In this document: positions 46,343 to 55,629 of the stretch, one piece after another
Numbering within the stretch: position 1 is the stretch's first letter
How the letters are laid out: each line of letters opens with the position of its first letter
Source: Sphingobium sp. TCM1
GTDB taxonomy: Bacteria > Pseudomonadota > Alphaproteobacteria > Sphingomonadales > Sphingomonadaceae
NCBI RefSeq assembly: GCF_001650725.1
Contig: NZ_LXVX01000016.1
Coordinates: 124,001 to 188,000 of the forward strand
Direction: 5' to 3'
Length of the DNA stretch: 64,000 nt
Position numbers and translations under genes: made by a program
The notes under the pieces: generated by a model
What the model was told of the DNA's origin: nothing
The model's input: the letters and a program-made list of their open reading frames with translations, nothing else
The model's database searches: none

Positions 46343-47619
46343 CAGTGTTCGATGTCCTTGGCCACCCAGTCGGGGATGATGTCGCCATCGATCAGCGCCT
46401 GGATCGGCGGCCGGGCCCGCACCACCGCCCATTTGTCGCCGGACACCAGCACTTCGGGCGTCAACGGCCGGCTGTTATAGGTGCCCGCCATGGTCGCGCC
46501 ATAGGCGCCCGCCGTCATGAAGGCGACCAGATCACCGGCCTGCACGACATCCATGTCGCGGTGCATGGCGAAGGTGTCGCCCGTCTCGCACACCGGCCCC
46601 ACCACATTGGCGGTGGCGCGCGCACCCACCGGCTTCACCGCGCGGATATCATGCCACGCGTCATAGAGGCTGGGACGCATCAGGTCGTTCATCGCGGCGT
46701 CTACGATCACGAAGGGTGCCTGCGCGCCCTGCTTCACCCGCACCACGCGCGAGAGCAAGGCGCCCGCATTGCCCACGATCACCCGGCCCGGCTCGAACAT
46801 CAGCCGCACCGGCCAGCCCTGCGTCACGCGACACACCATCGCGCCATAGTCCGCCGGGCTGGGCGGCAAGGGCTGCGAGGGATCATAGGGGACGCCGAGG
46901 CCTCCGCCGAGGTCGGCGGTGCGGATGTCATGCCCCTCCGCCCGCAGCGCCTCGATCAGCGCCCCGACCTTGACGAAGGCCGCCTCCAGCGGCGCAAGGT
47001 CGGTCAGCTGGCTGCCGATATGGACGGCGACGCCCTGCACGTCGAGCCCGGGCAGATCGCGCGCGGCTGCATAGCTCTCGATCGCCCGGTCATAGGGAAT
47101 GCCGAACTTGTTTTCCGACTTGCCCGTGGAAATCTTGGCATGGGTGCCCGCATCCACATCGGGGTTGATGCGATAGGCGACGGGCGCCTTCCTTCCCATC
47201 GACATGGCGATGTCCGACAGCATTTCCGCTTCCGGCTCGCTCTCCAGGTTGAACTGGTAGATGCCCTGTTCCAGCGCGATCCGCATTTCCTCGGCGGTCT
47301 TGCCGACGCCGGAAAAGACGATGCGGTTCGCGGGAATGCCCGCCGCCACCGCGCGCAGCAATTCGCCGCCCGACACCACGTCCGCGCCGAGGCCCAGCCT
47401 GGCCAGCGTTGCCAGCACGGCGGCGTTGGGATTGGACTTGACCGCAAAAGCGATCAGCGGGTCCGCAAGCTGCGACAGGCCCGCGCGGAATACGCCGACA
47501 TGGCGCTCCAGCGTCGCGGTCGAATAGATATAGACGGGCGTACCGACCGCCTGCGCGATCGCGTCCATCGGCACCTGCTCCACCTGCATGGCGCCATCGA
47601 CATAGGTGAAATGATCCAA
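46342..47619 (-). CDS. lysA: Diaminopimelate decarboxylase
   Basis: A 425-residue PLP enzyme making L-lysine from meso-diaminopimelate. Lys61 in FAVKSNPNAAVL binds PLP; the Gly-rich phosphate loop is DLGGGLGVPYD; the substrate residues lie in EPGRVIVGNAG and the C-terminal CETGDTFA with the dimer-interface Cys. Length is normal. It is downstream of a small lipoprotein and argH on the same strand, an order common in proteobacteria. Confidence 0.97.
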   Translation of the reverse strand: MDHFTYVDGAMQVEQVPMDAIAQAVGTPVYIYSTATLERHVGVFRAGLSQLADPLIAFAVKSNPNAAVLATLARLGLGADVVSGGELLRAVAAGIPANRIVFSGVGKTAEEMRIALEQGIYQFNLESEPEAEMLSDIAMSMGRKAPVAYRINPDVDAGTHAKISTGKSENKFGIPYDRAIESYAAARDLPGLDVQGVAVHIGSQLTDLAPLEAAFVKVGALIEALRAEGHDIRTADLGGGLGVPYDPSQPLPPSPADYGAMVCRVTQGWPVRLMFEPGRVIVGNAGALLSRVVRVKQGAQAPFVIVDAAMNDLMRPSLYDAWHDIRAVKPVGARATANVVGPVCETGDTFAMHRDMDVVQAGDLVAFMTAGAYGATMAGTYNSRPLTPEVLVSGDKWAVVRARPPIQALIDGDIIPDWVAKDIEH

Positions 47620-47635
47620 GGTCTGTTCCTGTAAC

Positions 47636-47893
47636 TTACTGGGGCCGCGCTTCGGGCGGCAGGTCGAACGGATCGTCGCCCCTCTGCCGGGACTGCGTCA
47701 GCAATTCCACATTGCGTTCGGGCCGCGCCTGGATGGAGGGCGTCAGCAGTTCCGTGCTGGTCGGCGCGGTTGCAGCGCCCGTCGGCACGGCGGGCAGGCT
47801 CTGGCCCTGGACCGGCTTCAAGGGCTGGCGTCCGCCGCACGCCGTCAGCGCCAGCGCAACCATGCCAAGCCCCGCGAGCGTGCGCGTCCTCAT
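47636..47893 (-). CDS. Small LptM-like lipoprotein
   Basis: An 85-residue precursor with a lipoprotein signal: lipobox LTAC followed by GGRQPLKP. A Cys-Gly start with a Leu-x-Pro element resembles LptM (YifL), a small lipoprotein that helps assemble the LPS translocon LptD/E, and such genes are often placed upstream of lysA. The remaining Pro/Ser-rich region is longer than in E. coli LptM and likely disordered, so LptM identity is likely but not certain. It overlaps the argH stop by four bases. Confidence 0.75.
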   Translation of the reverse strand: MRTRTLAGLGMVALALTACGGRQPLKPVQGQSLPAVPTGAATAPTSTELLTPSIQARPERNVELLTQSRQRGDDPFDLPPEARPQ

Positions 47894-49260
47894 GACCCCA
47901 GTTCCTCCTTGGCCTGCGCGACACGCGCCCGTACCTGGCTCGGCGCAGTGCCGCCATGGCTCTGCCGGCTGGCGACCGATGCGTCGACCGTCAGCACGGC
48001 ATAGACCCGCTCGTCGATCCGCGCGTCAATGTCCTTCAGCGTCTCGAGCGGCAGCCGGTCCAGCGGCACGCCCGTTGCCTCCGCCGCCGCCACCGCGCGG
48101 CCGGTGATATGATGCGCCTCGCGGAACGGAATGCCCCCTTCGCGCACCAGCCAGTCGGCCAGGTCCGTCGCGGTCGCAAAGCCGCTTTCCGCCAGGCCCC
48201 GCATCCGATCGGTGCGGAACGTCACCGTCTCGATCATCCCGGTCATCGCCGCGATCGACAGGCCCAGCAGGTCGTGCGCCTCGAACACCGGCGGCTTGTC
48301 GTCCTGCATGTCCTTGGAATAGGCCAGCGGCAGCCCCTTCATGGTGACGCACAGCGCATTCATGCATCCCATGATCCGCCCGGCATGGCCCCGCACCAGT
48401 TCGGCCGCGTCGGGATTGCGCTTCTGCGGCATGATCGAACTGCCGGTCGAATAGGCGTCGGGCAATTTCACGAAGCCGAAGGGCTGGCTCGCCCAGATGA
48501 TGAACTCCTCGGCCAGCCGCGACAGGTGCAGCGAGGCCTGGGTCGCCGCCATCAGATAGTCGAGCGCGAAGTCGCGGTCGCTGACGCTGTCCAGGCTGTT
48601 GTCGGTCGGCTTGGCAAAGCCCAGCGCCGCCGCCGTCATGTGGCGATCGGTCGGGAATCCGGTCCCGGCCAGCGCCGCCGCGCCCAGCGGACATTCGTTC
48701 AGCCGCGCGCGCGCATCGGCGAAGCGGCTGCGGTCGCGCCGCACCATTTCATAATAGGCCATCAGATGATGGCCCAGCGTGACCGGCTGCGCGGATTGCA
48801 GATGGGTAAAGCCGGGCATCACCGCATCGACATGCTCCTCCGCCCGTGCCACCAGCGCCCGCTGGAGACCCAGCAGCCCGGCCTCCACTTCATCGATCGC
48901 GTCGCGCACCCACAGGCGGAAATCGGTCGCCACCTGGTCGTTGCGGCTGCGCGCGGTGTGCAGGCGGCCGGCCGCGGGGCCGATCAACTCGGCCAGCCGC
49001 GACTCCGTGACCATGTGGATATCTTCCAGGTCCAGGTTCACCGGCACGCCGTTCGCTTCATATTCGGCGGCGATGCGGCTCAGTCCCTCGGTAATCGCCT
49101 GCGCATCCTCGCCATCGACGATCCCCTGCGCGGCCAGCATCGCGACATGCGCCTTGGACCCGGCGATATCCTGTTTCCACAATCGCTTGTCGAAGGGGAT
49201 GGAGGCATTTATCTCACGCATGATCGATGCCGGTCCGGCTGCGAACCGGCCGCCCCACAT
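47890..49260 (-). CDS. argH: Argininosuccinate lyase
   Basis: A 456-residue member of the fumarase/aspartase superfamily that cleaves argininosuccinate to arginine and fumarate. Signature [17 protein letters not shown] near residues 268-284; the N-terminal [10 protein letters not shown] and [17 protein letters not shown] are typical. ATG 49260 is used because homologues start with MWGGRF; the frame extends 59 codons further as a shadow of the divergent TlpA gene, whose start is only 19 bases away. Confidence 0.97.
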   Translation of the reverse strand: MWGGRFAAGPASIMREINASIPFDKRLWKQDIAGSKAHVAMLAAQGIVDGEDAQAITEGLSRIAAEYEANGVPVNLDLEDIHMVTESRLAELIGPAAGRLHTARSRNDQVATDFRLWVRDAIDEVEAGLLGLQRALVARAEEHVDAVMPGFTHLQSAQPVTLGHHLMAYYEMVRRDRSRFADARARLNECPLGAAALAGTGFPTDRHMTAAALGFAKPTDNSLDSVSDRDFALDYLMAATQASLHLSRLAEEFIIWASQPFGFVKLPDAYSTGSSIMPQKRNPDAAELVRGHAGRIMGCMNALCVTMKGLPLAYSKDMQDDKPPVFEAHDLLGLSIAAMTGMIETVTFRTDRMRGLAESGFATATDLADWLVREGGIPFREAHHITGRAVAAAEATGVPLDRLPLETLKDIDARIDERVYAVLTVDASVASRQSHGGTAPSQVRARVAQAKEELGS

Positions 49261-49279
49261 GCTGTTGGAGCCTGCTTCC

Positions 49280-49897
49280 GTGATATCGTCGTTCCGCGCG
49301 CTAATGATACTGCTCCTGCCTGCCGCCCTGGCGGCCTGCGATAGGCAATCCCGGTCCCCGGAGCAAGCCAATGCAGGCATCAGCGGTGAGGTTCCCGCCG
49401 CCTCCGGCGAAGTCAGGGACGCGGGCGCGAAGGACAATGCTTTCAGCTACAGGCTGGACCGCAGCAAGGCGGGCACCCCCGCGCCCGATTTCGCCTTCCT
49501 CGATCCCGATGGCGGGGAAAGGACGTTGCAGGACTTCGCCGGCCGCCCGCTGCTCGTCAATCTCTGGGCCACCTGGTGTGCGCCGTGCATCGCGGAAATG
49601 CCCACACTGGACCGGATCGCGGCGGCCCAGGGCGCCAGGGGGCTGGCCGTCCTCACTCTCTCGCAGGACATGCAGGGAATGAAGGCGGTGACGCCCTTCT
49701 TCCAGAAGCACAAGCTGCCCCATCTCAGGGGCTATGCGGACCCGGAAAACCGGTTCGGCTTCCATTATGCCACCGGCCAGCTCCCCACCACGGTCATTTA
49801 TGACGCGCAGGGCAAGGAAATGGTGCGGGTGATCGGCGCGATGGATTGGGAAGGGCCGGAGGCGAAGGCGCTGATCGATGCAGCGACAGCCTCCTGA
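49280..49897 (+). CDS. TlpA-like thioredoxin lipoprotein
   Basis: A 205-residue periplasmic thioredoxin. The N-terminus ([18 protein letters not shown]) is a lipoprotein signal; the active site WCAPC has Cys100 and Cys103; [19 protein letters not shown] is typical of TlpA/ResA proteins that reduce disulfides, for instance in cytochrome maturation. GTG 49280 with GGAG nine bases upstream is chosen over ATG 49304, which would leave a signal without a charged N-region. It is divergent from argH. Confidence 0.88.
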   Translation: MISSFRALMILLLPAALAACDRQSRSPEQANAGISGEVPAASGEVRDAGAKDNAFSYRLDRSKAGTPAPDFAFLDPDGGERTLQDFAGRPLLVNLWATWCAPCIAEMPTLDRIAAAQGARGLAVLTLSQDMQGMKAVTPFFQKHKLPHLRGYADPENRFGFHYATGQLPTTVIYDAQGKEMVRVIGAMDWEGPEAKALIDAATAS

Positions 49898-50141
49898 CCA
49901 CTGGCGCATAAACGAACGAACCGAAAAAACCCGCCATGCCAGTTGACTGCAAAATGCACTGGCATCGTCGTGCAGTTATCAATTGCCGAGCGATAGTCGA
50001 TGCGACATGCTTGCGGATCAAGTGCCAGAAATAGTCGGGAAACAATCCGCTTTCGGGTAAAATTTGTGCAGTGCAATAGCGGTTTCACCGGCAATGCTCG
50101 TTCATCCCCTTGTCATCGATAATGCAAAACAGGGGGCATGA

Positions 50142-52793
50142 ATGACAAGACTGTCCGCGTTGAAACTTTCTCTCATTATGGCATCGTCCTGGTCGGCCTG
50201 CGCGATGGCGCAGGAAGCGCCGCAGGAGCCGCAGGCTGACGACGGCGCCGCGATCATCGTCACCGGCACCCGCGCGGTGGGCATGCAGGCAGCCGAAAGC
50301 GCCGCGCCGATCCAGGTGCTGGGCGAAGAAGCGCTGACCCGCGTGGGCCAGCCGAACCTCAATCAGGCGTTGACCCAACTCGTGCCGTCCTTCCAGGCGC
50401 AGACCCAGGGCACCGACATGGCGAGCTTTTCGCTGTCGGCCCGCCTGCGCGGTCTGTCGCCCAACCACACGCTGGTCCTGGTCAACGGCAAGCGCCGCCA
50501 TGGCAACTCCATTCTGCAGGTCATCAACGGCGCCTTCGGCGGTTCGGCCGCACCGAGCATCGACCTTATCCCGCCGGACATCGTCAGCCGCATCGAAGTG
50601 TTGCAGGACGGCGCGGCGGCGCAATATGGTTCGGACGCGATCGCCGGTGTCATCAACATCATCCTGAAGGATGACAAGGAGGGCGGCACCATCAAGCTGA
50701 ACGCCGGCCAATATTATGATGGCGAAGGCACGACCTACAGCGCCAGCGGCAATTTCGGCATGAAGATCGGCGAGGACGGCTATCTCGACGTCTCGCTGTT
50801 CCACCGCCGCAGCGACTGGACCACGATCGGCGACGGCCAGATTTCAGTCATGAACTATAACGGCACTACCGTCACCAATGTCTCTCCCGCCTTCAAGCCG
50901 CTACTCGATGCCTGCAATGCGGACGATTGCACCGCCAACGTCAATGGCGGCCAGCCGGCGTCGAAGCTGACGCTGGGTTTCTACAATTTCGGCTATGATT
51001 TCGGCGGCGTCGAACTCTACTCCTTCGGTGACGTGTCCTATCGTCATGGCGACGCGCTCCAGGGCTATCGCCATCCCACCCGCCTGTGCCGCGCCCAGAA
51101 TTCGGCGGGCGTATGGGTGGCGACGACCACCGATCCGACTCAGTGCTTCGGCACCTCCGCACAGACCGGTCTAGTCCCGCACATCGAAGTGAAGCAGAAT
51201 GAATTCCAGATCACCAATGGCCTGCGGGGCGATCTGGGCGACGGCTGGAATTGGGATCTGGCCGCCAGCTATTCGGAAGACGTCGCCAAGGTCTATACGA
51301 CCCACTCGGTCAACGCATCGCTGTTCGTCAACACCGGCCAGTCGCCCAGCGACTTCTACGACGGCAAGTTCGAATTCCGCCAATATGTCGGCACGGCCGA
51401 TATCCGCAAGGAATTCGATATCGGCCTCGACAAGCCACTAAACCTTGCGTTCGGCGCGGAATATCGCCGGGAGAGCTACACCATCGGCCAAGGCGATCCA
51501 CTGTCGCTCTATATCGAAGGCGGCCAGTCCTTCCCCGGCTACGCCGCCAGCGACGCCGGCACGCTGCGCCGCACCGCCAAGGCGATCTATGCGGACGTCT
51601 CCTTCAATCCGACGCCCGAATGGCTGGTCGACGTCGCCGGCCGCTACGAACATTACAGCGATTTCGGCGACACCCAGATCGGCAAGATCACGACCCGTTA
51701 CGACTTCTCGGACGCTTTCGCGCTGCGCGGCACCGCCAGCACCGGCTTCCGCGCCCCGTCGCTTCAGGAATCGGGCTATTCGTCGACCAATGTCGGCCCG
51801 ACCTCGGCCACGCTGCAACTCGCGCCCAGTTCGCCCGGTTCGGCAAGCGCGGGCTTCGGCGCGCTGAAGCCGGAAAAGTCGGTCAACCTGTCCGCCGGCA
51901 TCGTGTTGCGCCCGATCCCGCGTTTGGCGATCACGCTGGACGGCTATTACATCAAAATCAAGGACCGCATCGTGTCCTCGGGTTCGATCACAGGCCAGCA
52001 ATTTAACGGCCTGACTACCGCACCGACCCGCATCCTGACACCGCTGATCAACGGCCTGACGCCCTATGACCTGGTCCAGGCCGCGATCGCCGCGAGCGGC
52101 AAGCAACTCGACCCCACCGTCATTAGCAACGGTTCGCTCGCGATCCAGACCTTCACCAACGGTATCGACACCTCGACAAAGGGCCTGGAAATCGCAGCGC
52201 GCTATCCGGTCAATCTGGACTTCGGCAAACTCGACCTGTCGCTGGGCGCCAACTATAATGTGACCAAGGTCACGAAGAACAAGCTCGGCACCCTGTTCAG
52301 CCCCACCGCCGAACAGACCATCGAAGCGGCCAGCCCCAAGTTCAAGGGCACGGCCAGTGCTCTGTTCACCAGCGGCCGGTTTGGCGCCAATCTGCGCATG
52401 AACTATTATACCAAAGTGAATTCCTACGTGCAGCCGAACAGCACGTCGTCCAACGGCAACGCTTCGCGGGGCATTGCGGCCCTGCCCGCGCCGATCCTGC
52501 TGGCGAACGGACAGCGTTATTATAATGCCGAAGTGAAGCCGGCGGCGATCTTCGATCTCGAACTGGATTATGACATCACCGAATTCGCCAACATCGCGAT
52601 CGGTGCGAACAACCTGTTCGACAAGAAGCCGGAAATCGCGCCGCTGGTGGGCAACTACGACCCGGCGACCTGGCCGACCACGGGCAATTCGCCCTACATC
52701 AACAATGGCGGCACCATCAACGCCCCCTATACGTTCGGCCCCTACGGCACGAACGGCGGCTATTATTACGCCAGGGCGACGATCAAGTTCTAA
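50142..52793 (+). CDS. TonB-dependent outer membrane receptor
   Basis: An 883-residue receptor with signal peptide (1-23, ending AMA), TonB-box-like AIIVTGTRAVG, a plug with RLRGLSPNHTLVLVNGKRRH and IEVLQDGAAAQYGSDAIAG, and a C-terminal barrel ending ATIKF. It belongs to the same subgroup as the partial receptor at the right end of the window (shared GRYEH.SDFG and TGFRAP segments). The substrate is unknown. A terminator and an exported RidA-like gene follow. Confidence 0.93.
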   Translation: MTRLSALKLSLIMASSWSACAMAQEAPQEPQADDGAAIIVTGTRAVGMQAAESAAPIQVLGEEALTRVGQPNLNQALTQLVPSFQAQTQGTDMASFSLSARLRGLSPNHTLVLVNGKRRHGNSILQVINGAFGGSAAPSIDLIPPDIVSRIEVLQDGAAAQYGSDAIAGVINIILKDDKEGGTIKLNAGQYYDGEGTTYSASGNFGMKIGEDGYLDVSLFHRRSDWTTIGDGQISVMNYNGTTVTNVSPAFKPLLDACNADDCTANVNGGQPASKLTLGFYNFGYDFGGVELYSFGDVSYRHGDALQGYRHPTRLCRAQNSAGVWVATTTDPTQCFGTSAQTGLVPHIEVKQNEFQITNGLRGDLGDGWNWDLAASYSEDVAKVYTTHSVNASLFVNTGQSPSDFYDGKFEFRQYVGTADIRKEFDIGLDKPLNLAFGAEYRRESYTIGQGDPLSLYIEGGQSFPGYAASDAGTLRRTAKAIYADVSFNPTPEWLVDVAGRYEHYSDFGDTQIGKITTRYDFSDAFALRGTASTGFRAPSLQESGYSSTNVGPTSATLQLAPSSPGSASAGFGALKPEKSVNLSAGIVLRPIPRLAITLDGYYIKIKDRIVSSGSITGQQFNGLTTAPTRILTPLINGLTPYDLVQAAIAASGKQLDPTVISNGSLAIQTFTNGIDTSTKGLEIAARYPVNLDFGKLDLSLGANYNVTKVTKNKLGTLFSPTAEQTIEAASPKFKGTASALFTSGRFGANLRMNYYTKVNSYVQPNSTSSNGNASRGIAALPAPILLANGQRYYNAEVKPAAIFDLELDYDITEFANIAIGANNLFDKKPEIAPLVGNYDPATWPTTGNSPYINNGGTINAPYTFGPYGTNGGYYYARATIKF

Positions 52794-52809
52794 CCTGACG
52801 TCACGAAGG

Positions 52810-52841
52810 AAGGGCCGGTCCGGCGACGGACCGGCCCTTTT
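52810..52841 (+). terminator. Intrinsic terminator after the TonB receptor
   Basis: Perfect 11-base stem GGGCCGGTCCG / CGGACCGGCCC (52812-52822, 52827-52837), tetraloop GCGA, followed by TTTT. It lies 16 bases after the receptor stop and just before the RidA-like gene. Confidence 0.92.
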
Positions 52842-52859
52842 GCCATGGAGAGAAAAAGC

Positions 52860-53303
52860 ATGAAACGCCTGCTCGCCGCCGCCCTGCTGCTCGGCGCCAC
52901 TCCCGGCTTGGCCCAGCCCGCCCCCGAGCCCCAGCCCCAGCCCCAGCCCATGCCGGCCAAACTCCCCTTCTCGCCGTCGGTGCGCGTGGGCGACATCCTG
53001 TTCCTGTCCGGCCAGATCGGCCAGGTGCCAGCCGGCATGGACAAGCACCAGGAAGGCTTCGACGCCGCCGTGAAGGGCGCGATGGATTCGATCGGCAGAA
53101 TATTGAAGGACAATGGCCTCGACTTCGGCCACGTCGTCAAATGCACGGTGATGCTCGACGACATGGCCGACTGGCCCCGCTTCAACGCCGCCTATCTCCC
53201 CTATTTCGAAGGCAAGCGGCTCCCCGCCCGCAGCGCCTTCGGCGCAGACGGCCTGGCGCTGGGCGCCCCGCTCGAAGTGGAATGCATCGCCGCGTTCAAG
53301 TGA
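52860..53303 (+). CDS. Exported RidA-family protein
   Basis: A 147-residue RidA/YjgF-type protein preceded by a signal peptide (MKRLLAAALLLGATPGLAQ) and a Pro/Gln-rich linker (PEPQPQPQPQPMP). The core has ILFLSGQIGQVPAG, VVKCTVMLDDMADWPRFNAAY, and PARSAFGADGLALGAPLEVECIA; the catalytic Arg of imine deaminases is expected near ARSAF. Export is unusual for RidA, whose 2-aminoacrylate substrate is cytoplasmic. ATG 52860 has GGAG nine bases upstream. Confidence 0.85.
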   Translation: MKRLLAAALLLGATPGLAQPAPEPQPQPQPMPAKLPFSPSVRVGDILFLSGQIGQVPAGMDKHQEGFDAAVKGAMDSIGRILKDNGLDFGHVVKCTVMLDDMADWPRFNAAYLPYFEGKRLPARSAFGADGLALGAPLEVECIAAFK

Positions 53304-53340
53304 TCGGATGGCGCGCCCGGCTCATGCGACGCTCGCCGCC

Positions 53341-53535
53341 TCACGCGATGGCAACGGCCTCGCGCACCACCAGCACCGGCACGCCGTCCCGCACCGGGAA
53401 GGCCAGGCCCGCCGCGTCGGACACCAGTGCCCCACTCGCCGCGTCCCAGCGCAGCGGCGTGCGCGTCACCGGGCAGACCAGCTTCTCCATCAGCCAGGGA
53501 TCGATCGGGCCCGTCCCGATCTTCGCCGCGCTCAT
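53341..53535 (-). CDS. Trm112/UPF0434-family protein
   Basis: A 64-residue protein resembling YcaR/Trm112: LMEKLVCPVTRTPLRWDAA and GLAFPVRDGVPVLV. One Cys is present where zinc-binding relatives have four. In other organisms Trm112 activates methyltransferases; in bacteria its role is unclear. The start overlaps the stop of the LON-domain gene by four bases, so the two are co-translated. Confidence 0.85.
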   Translation of the reverse strand: MSAAKIGTGPIDPWLMEKLVCPVTRTPLRWDAASGALVSDAAGLAFPVRDGVPVLVVREAVAIA

Positions 53536-54170
53536 TGCATCGTCGCCCCGCCATCGCGCTCGATCCGGCCGACAATCTGCATCAGCTGGATGATCCGCTC
53601 CGACCGTTCGGACAGCGTGTCCGCTTCCAGCAAGGTCTGCTTGGCCGCGGGATCGAAGGGTGCGATCTGGGCGATGCCGTTCACCAGCGCCGCATCGTCC
53701 AGCCGCGACACCGCCGTCCAGTCTACCACATAGCCCAGCAGGTCGGCGAAGCGCCGCGATTCCTGCTCCAGCGCCGCACGCTCGACGGCAGACAATATCT
53801 CATCCTCCTGCGGCGCCTGCTCGATATCGGCCTCGACCTGCCGGAACTGGGTCGCCACCGGCAATTCGCGCACCACGCGAAACCGCGCCAGGCCGGTCAG
53901 GATGATATTGAACCGCCCATCCTCCAGCGCCTCGATCTGGCTGACATGGCCCAGGCAACCGACATCGAACAGCGGGGGCTGCGCCGCGGCGTGGGCCTCC
54001 TTCACACTCCCATCCCCGCGCGGCTGGATCATGCCGATCCGCCGGTCGCGCGCCATGGCGTCATGGATCAGCGCGCGATACCGCGGCTCGAAGATATGCA
54101 GCGGCAATTCCATCCCCGGCAGCAGCAACGCGCCTGACAGAGGAAAGATCGAGACGCGCGCGATCGGCAT
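53532..54170 (-). CDS. LON substrate-binding-domain protein
   Basis: A 212-residue protein that consists mainly of the N-terminal (substrate-recognition) domain of Lon protease: VSIFPLSGALLLPGMELPLHIFEPRYRALI, IGMIQPRGDG, GCLGHVSQIE, and helical C-terminal half. There is no ATPase or protease domain. Function is unknown; it may bind unfolded proteins. ATG 54170 overlaps the CnoX stop region. It forms an operon with cnoX upstream and the Trm112-like gene downstream, an arrangement common in Alphaproteobacteria. Confidence 0.9.
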   Translation of the reverse strand: MPIARVSIFPLSGALLLPGMELPLHIFEPRYRALIHDAMARDRRIGMIQPRGDGSVKEAHAAAQPPLFDVGCLGHVSQIEALEDGRFNIILTGLARFRVVRELPVATQFRQVEADIEQAPQEDEILSAVERAALEQESRRFADLLGYVVDWTAVSRLDDAALVNGIAQIAPFDPAAKQTLLEADTLSERSERIIQLMQIVGRIERDGGATMQ

Positions 54171-54171
54171 C

Positions 54172-55125
54172 TCAGGAAAAGAGAATCTGCGACAATTTGC
54201 GCCGCTGCCCCGCGACCCAGGGATCTTCCAGCCCCACCGCCTCGAAAATCTTGAGCAATTGCGCCCGCGCCGCGCCGTCATTCCAAGCCCGGTCGCGCCG
54301 CACGATCTCCAGCAGCGCGTCGGCCGCGCCATCGCGGTCGCCATTGGCCATCAGCCCGCCGGCCAGTTCGAACCGCGCTTCATGATCGTCGGGATCGGCC
54401 GCGACCTTCGCCGCGACGCCCGACAGGTCGGACACCGGCCTAACGTCGCGCGCCAGTGCGATGGCGGCCCGCGCCTGGTCGATCGCGACATGCTTGGCCG
54501 CATCCTCGGGCAACGCCGCCAGCACCGCCTCGGCCTCGTCCAGCTGGCCCAGCGCGACCAGCGCCCGCGCCTGGCCCGACGCCACCTCGACATTGTCGGG
54601 TGCCATCTCGGCGATCTGGGCGAAAACCGATAGCGCGCGGTCAGGCTCGCCGCCCGCCAGCAATTCCTCGCCCATGGCGATCAGTGGCGCGACTTCGGCG
54701 GCCAGCGCCTTCTCGTCGGATTCGATCGGCAACTGGCCCAGTATCTGGTCGAGATATTGCTTGAGCTGCCCTTCGGTGCGCGCCTGACTCAGGTCCGCCA
54801 CCGGCTGGCCCTGAAACACCGCATAAACGGTGGGGATCGACTGGACGCGGAACTGGCTGGCGATGAAGCCATTTTCGTCGACATTGACCTTGACCAGCTT
54901 CACGCCCTTGGGTGCATATTCGGCGCACACCTTCTCGATCACCGGGGTCAACTGCTTGCAGGGGCCGCACCATTCAGCCCAGAAATCGACGATCACCAGG
55001 CTGGTGCGCGAAGGCTCCACCACGTCGCGGCGAAATGCCTCCACGGCCGCCTTTTCGGTGTCGCTCAGTCCCAGGGTCGCCACGCTTCTCGTCTCCTGCA
55101 ATGCGGTCCAACTCGCCGCCGTCAT
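54172..55125 (-). CDS. cnoX: Thioredoxin-TPR chaperedoxin (CnoX/YbbN)
   Basis: A 317-residue protein: thioredoxin domain (about 25-125) with active site WAEWCGPCK, followed by a helical TPR domain (about 150-310, with LLAGGEPDRALSVFAQIAEM). CnoX proteins protect substrates from oxidation and hand them to GroEL. Here the CxxC is intact, unlike E. coli CnoX (SxxC), so reductase activity is likely. Start 55125 has AAGGCG upstream; a start at 55149 would add eight residues. Confidence 0.88.
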   Translation of the reverse strand: MTAASWTALQETRSVATLGLSDTEKAAVEAFRRDVVEPSRTSLVIVDFWAEWCGPCKQLTPVIEKVCAEYAPKGVKLVKVNVDENGFIASQFRVQSIPTVYAVFQGQPVADLSQARTEGQLKQYLDQILGQLPIESDEKALAAEVAPLIAMGEELLAGGEPDRALSVFAQIAEMAPDNVEVASGQARALVALGQLDEAEAVLAALPEDAAKHVAIDQARAAIALARDVRPVSDLSGVAAKVAADPDDHEARFELAGGLMANGDRDGAADALLEIVRRDRAWNDGAARAQLLKIFEAVGLEDPWVAGQRRKLSQILFS

Positions 55126-55194
55126 ACAGCGCCTTATGTGGGGCGTCACCCCTGGGGCACAAGACAGGAAGGGGAGAAAGGCGGCGCCCCCGCG

Positions 55195-55629
55195 TCAGAG
55201 GAAATATTTGAGTCTTATGTCCTGCTCGACTTCGCCGCCTCCGACCGAAAAGCTGGCCGACCGAAAACTGGGCGCGCCGAAGCGGATCGCTGGATTGCGC
55301 GAGAAGCCCACCCCCTCGCGCGGAATGCCGGCGAAGGTGTCCAGCTTGCCGTTGCCATTCTCGTCATGGATGATCGCGATGGCATAAATGCCGGGCGCCA
55401 GTTGCCCCAGTCCCACCGGCGCGGCGGACGCCGGCACGGCGAAATGCCGCTTGTCGGGGTCATGGCTGCAATCGGGGAAATGAGCGGGCGACCGGGTGAC
55501 GCACACCAATATCTGCCCCTTGCCCGAACGCAGGCCCTCCAGCCCCATAAGCAGCGGCTGGGGCTGGAGAGCGGGCGCCGCGCCCACCGATCCCGCCATC
55601 GCCGCCAGCAACATACCGTATCGCGTCAC
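55195..55629 (-). CDS. DUF2141 secreted protein
   Basis: A 144-residue protein with a signal peptide (about 1-20), then a beta-sandwich of the DUF2141 type: GQILVCVTRSPAHFPDC, GIYAIAIIHDENGNGKLDT, GIPREGVGFSRNP and GAPSFRSASFSV. The NENGNGKLD-like loop recalls calcium-binding. Function unknown, predicted periplasmic. GTG 55629 overlaps the stop of the sterol-desaturase-type gene by four bases, so they are translationally coupled; in other sphingomonads DUF2141 proteins are linked to carotenoid or lipid genes, which would match. Confidence 0.82.
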   Translation of the reverse strand: MTRYGMLLAAMAGSVGAAPALQPQPLLMGLEGLRSGKGQILVCVTRSPAHFPDCSHDPDKRHFAVPASAAPVGLGQLAPGIYAIAIIHDENGNGKLDTFAGIPREGVGFSRNPAIRFGAPSFRSASFSVGGGEVEQDIRLKYFL

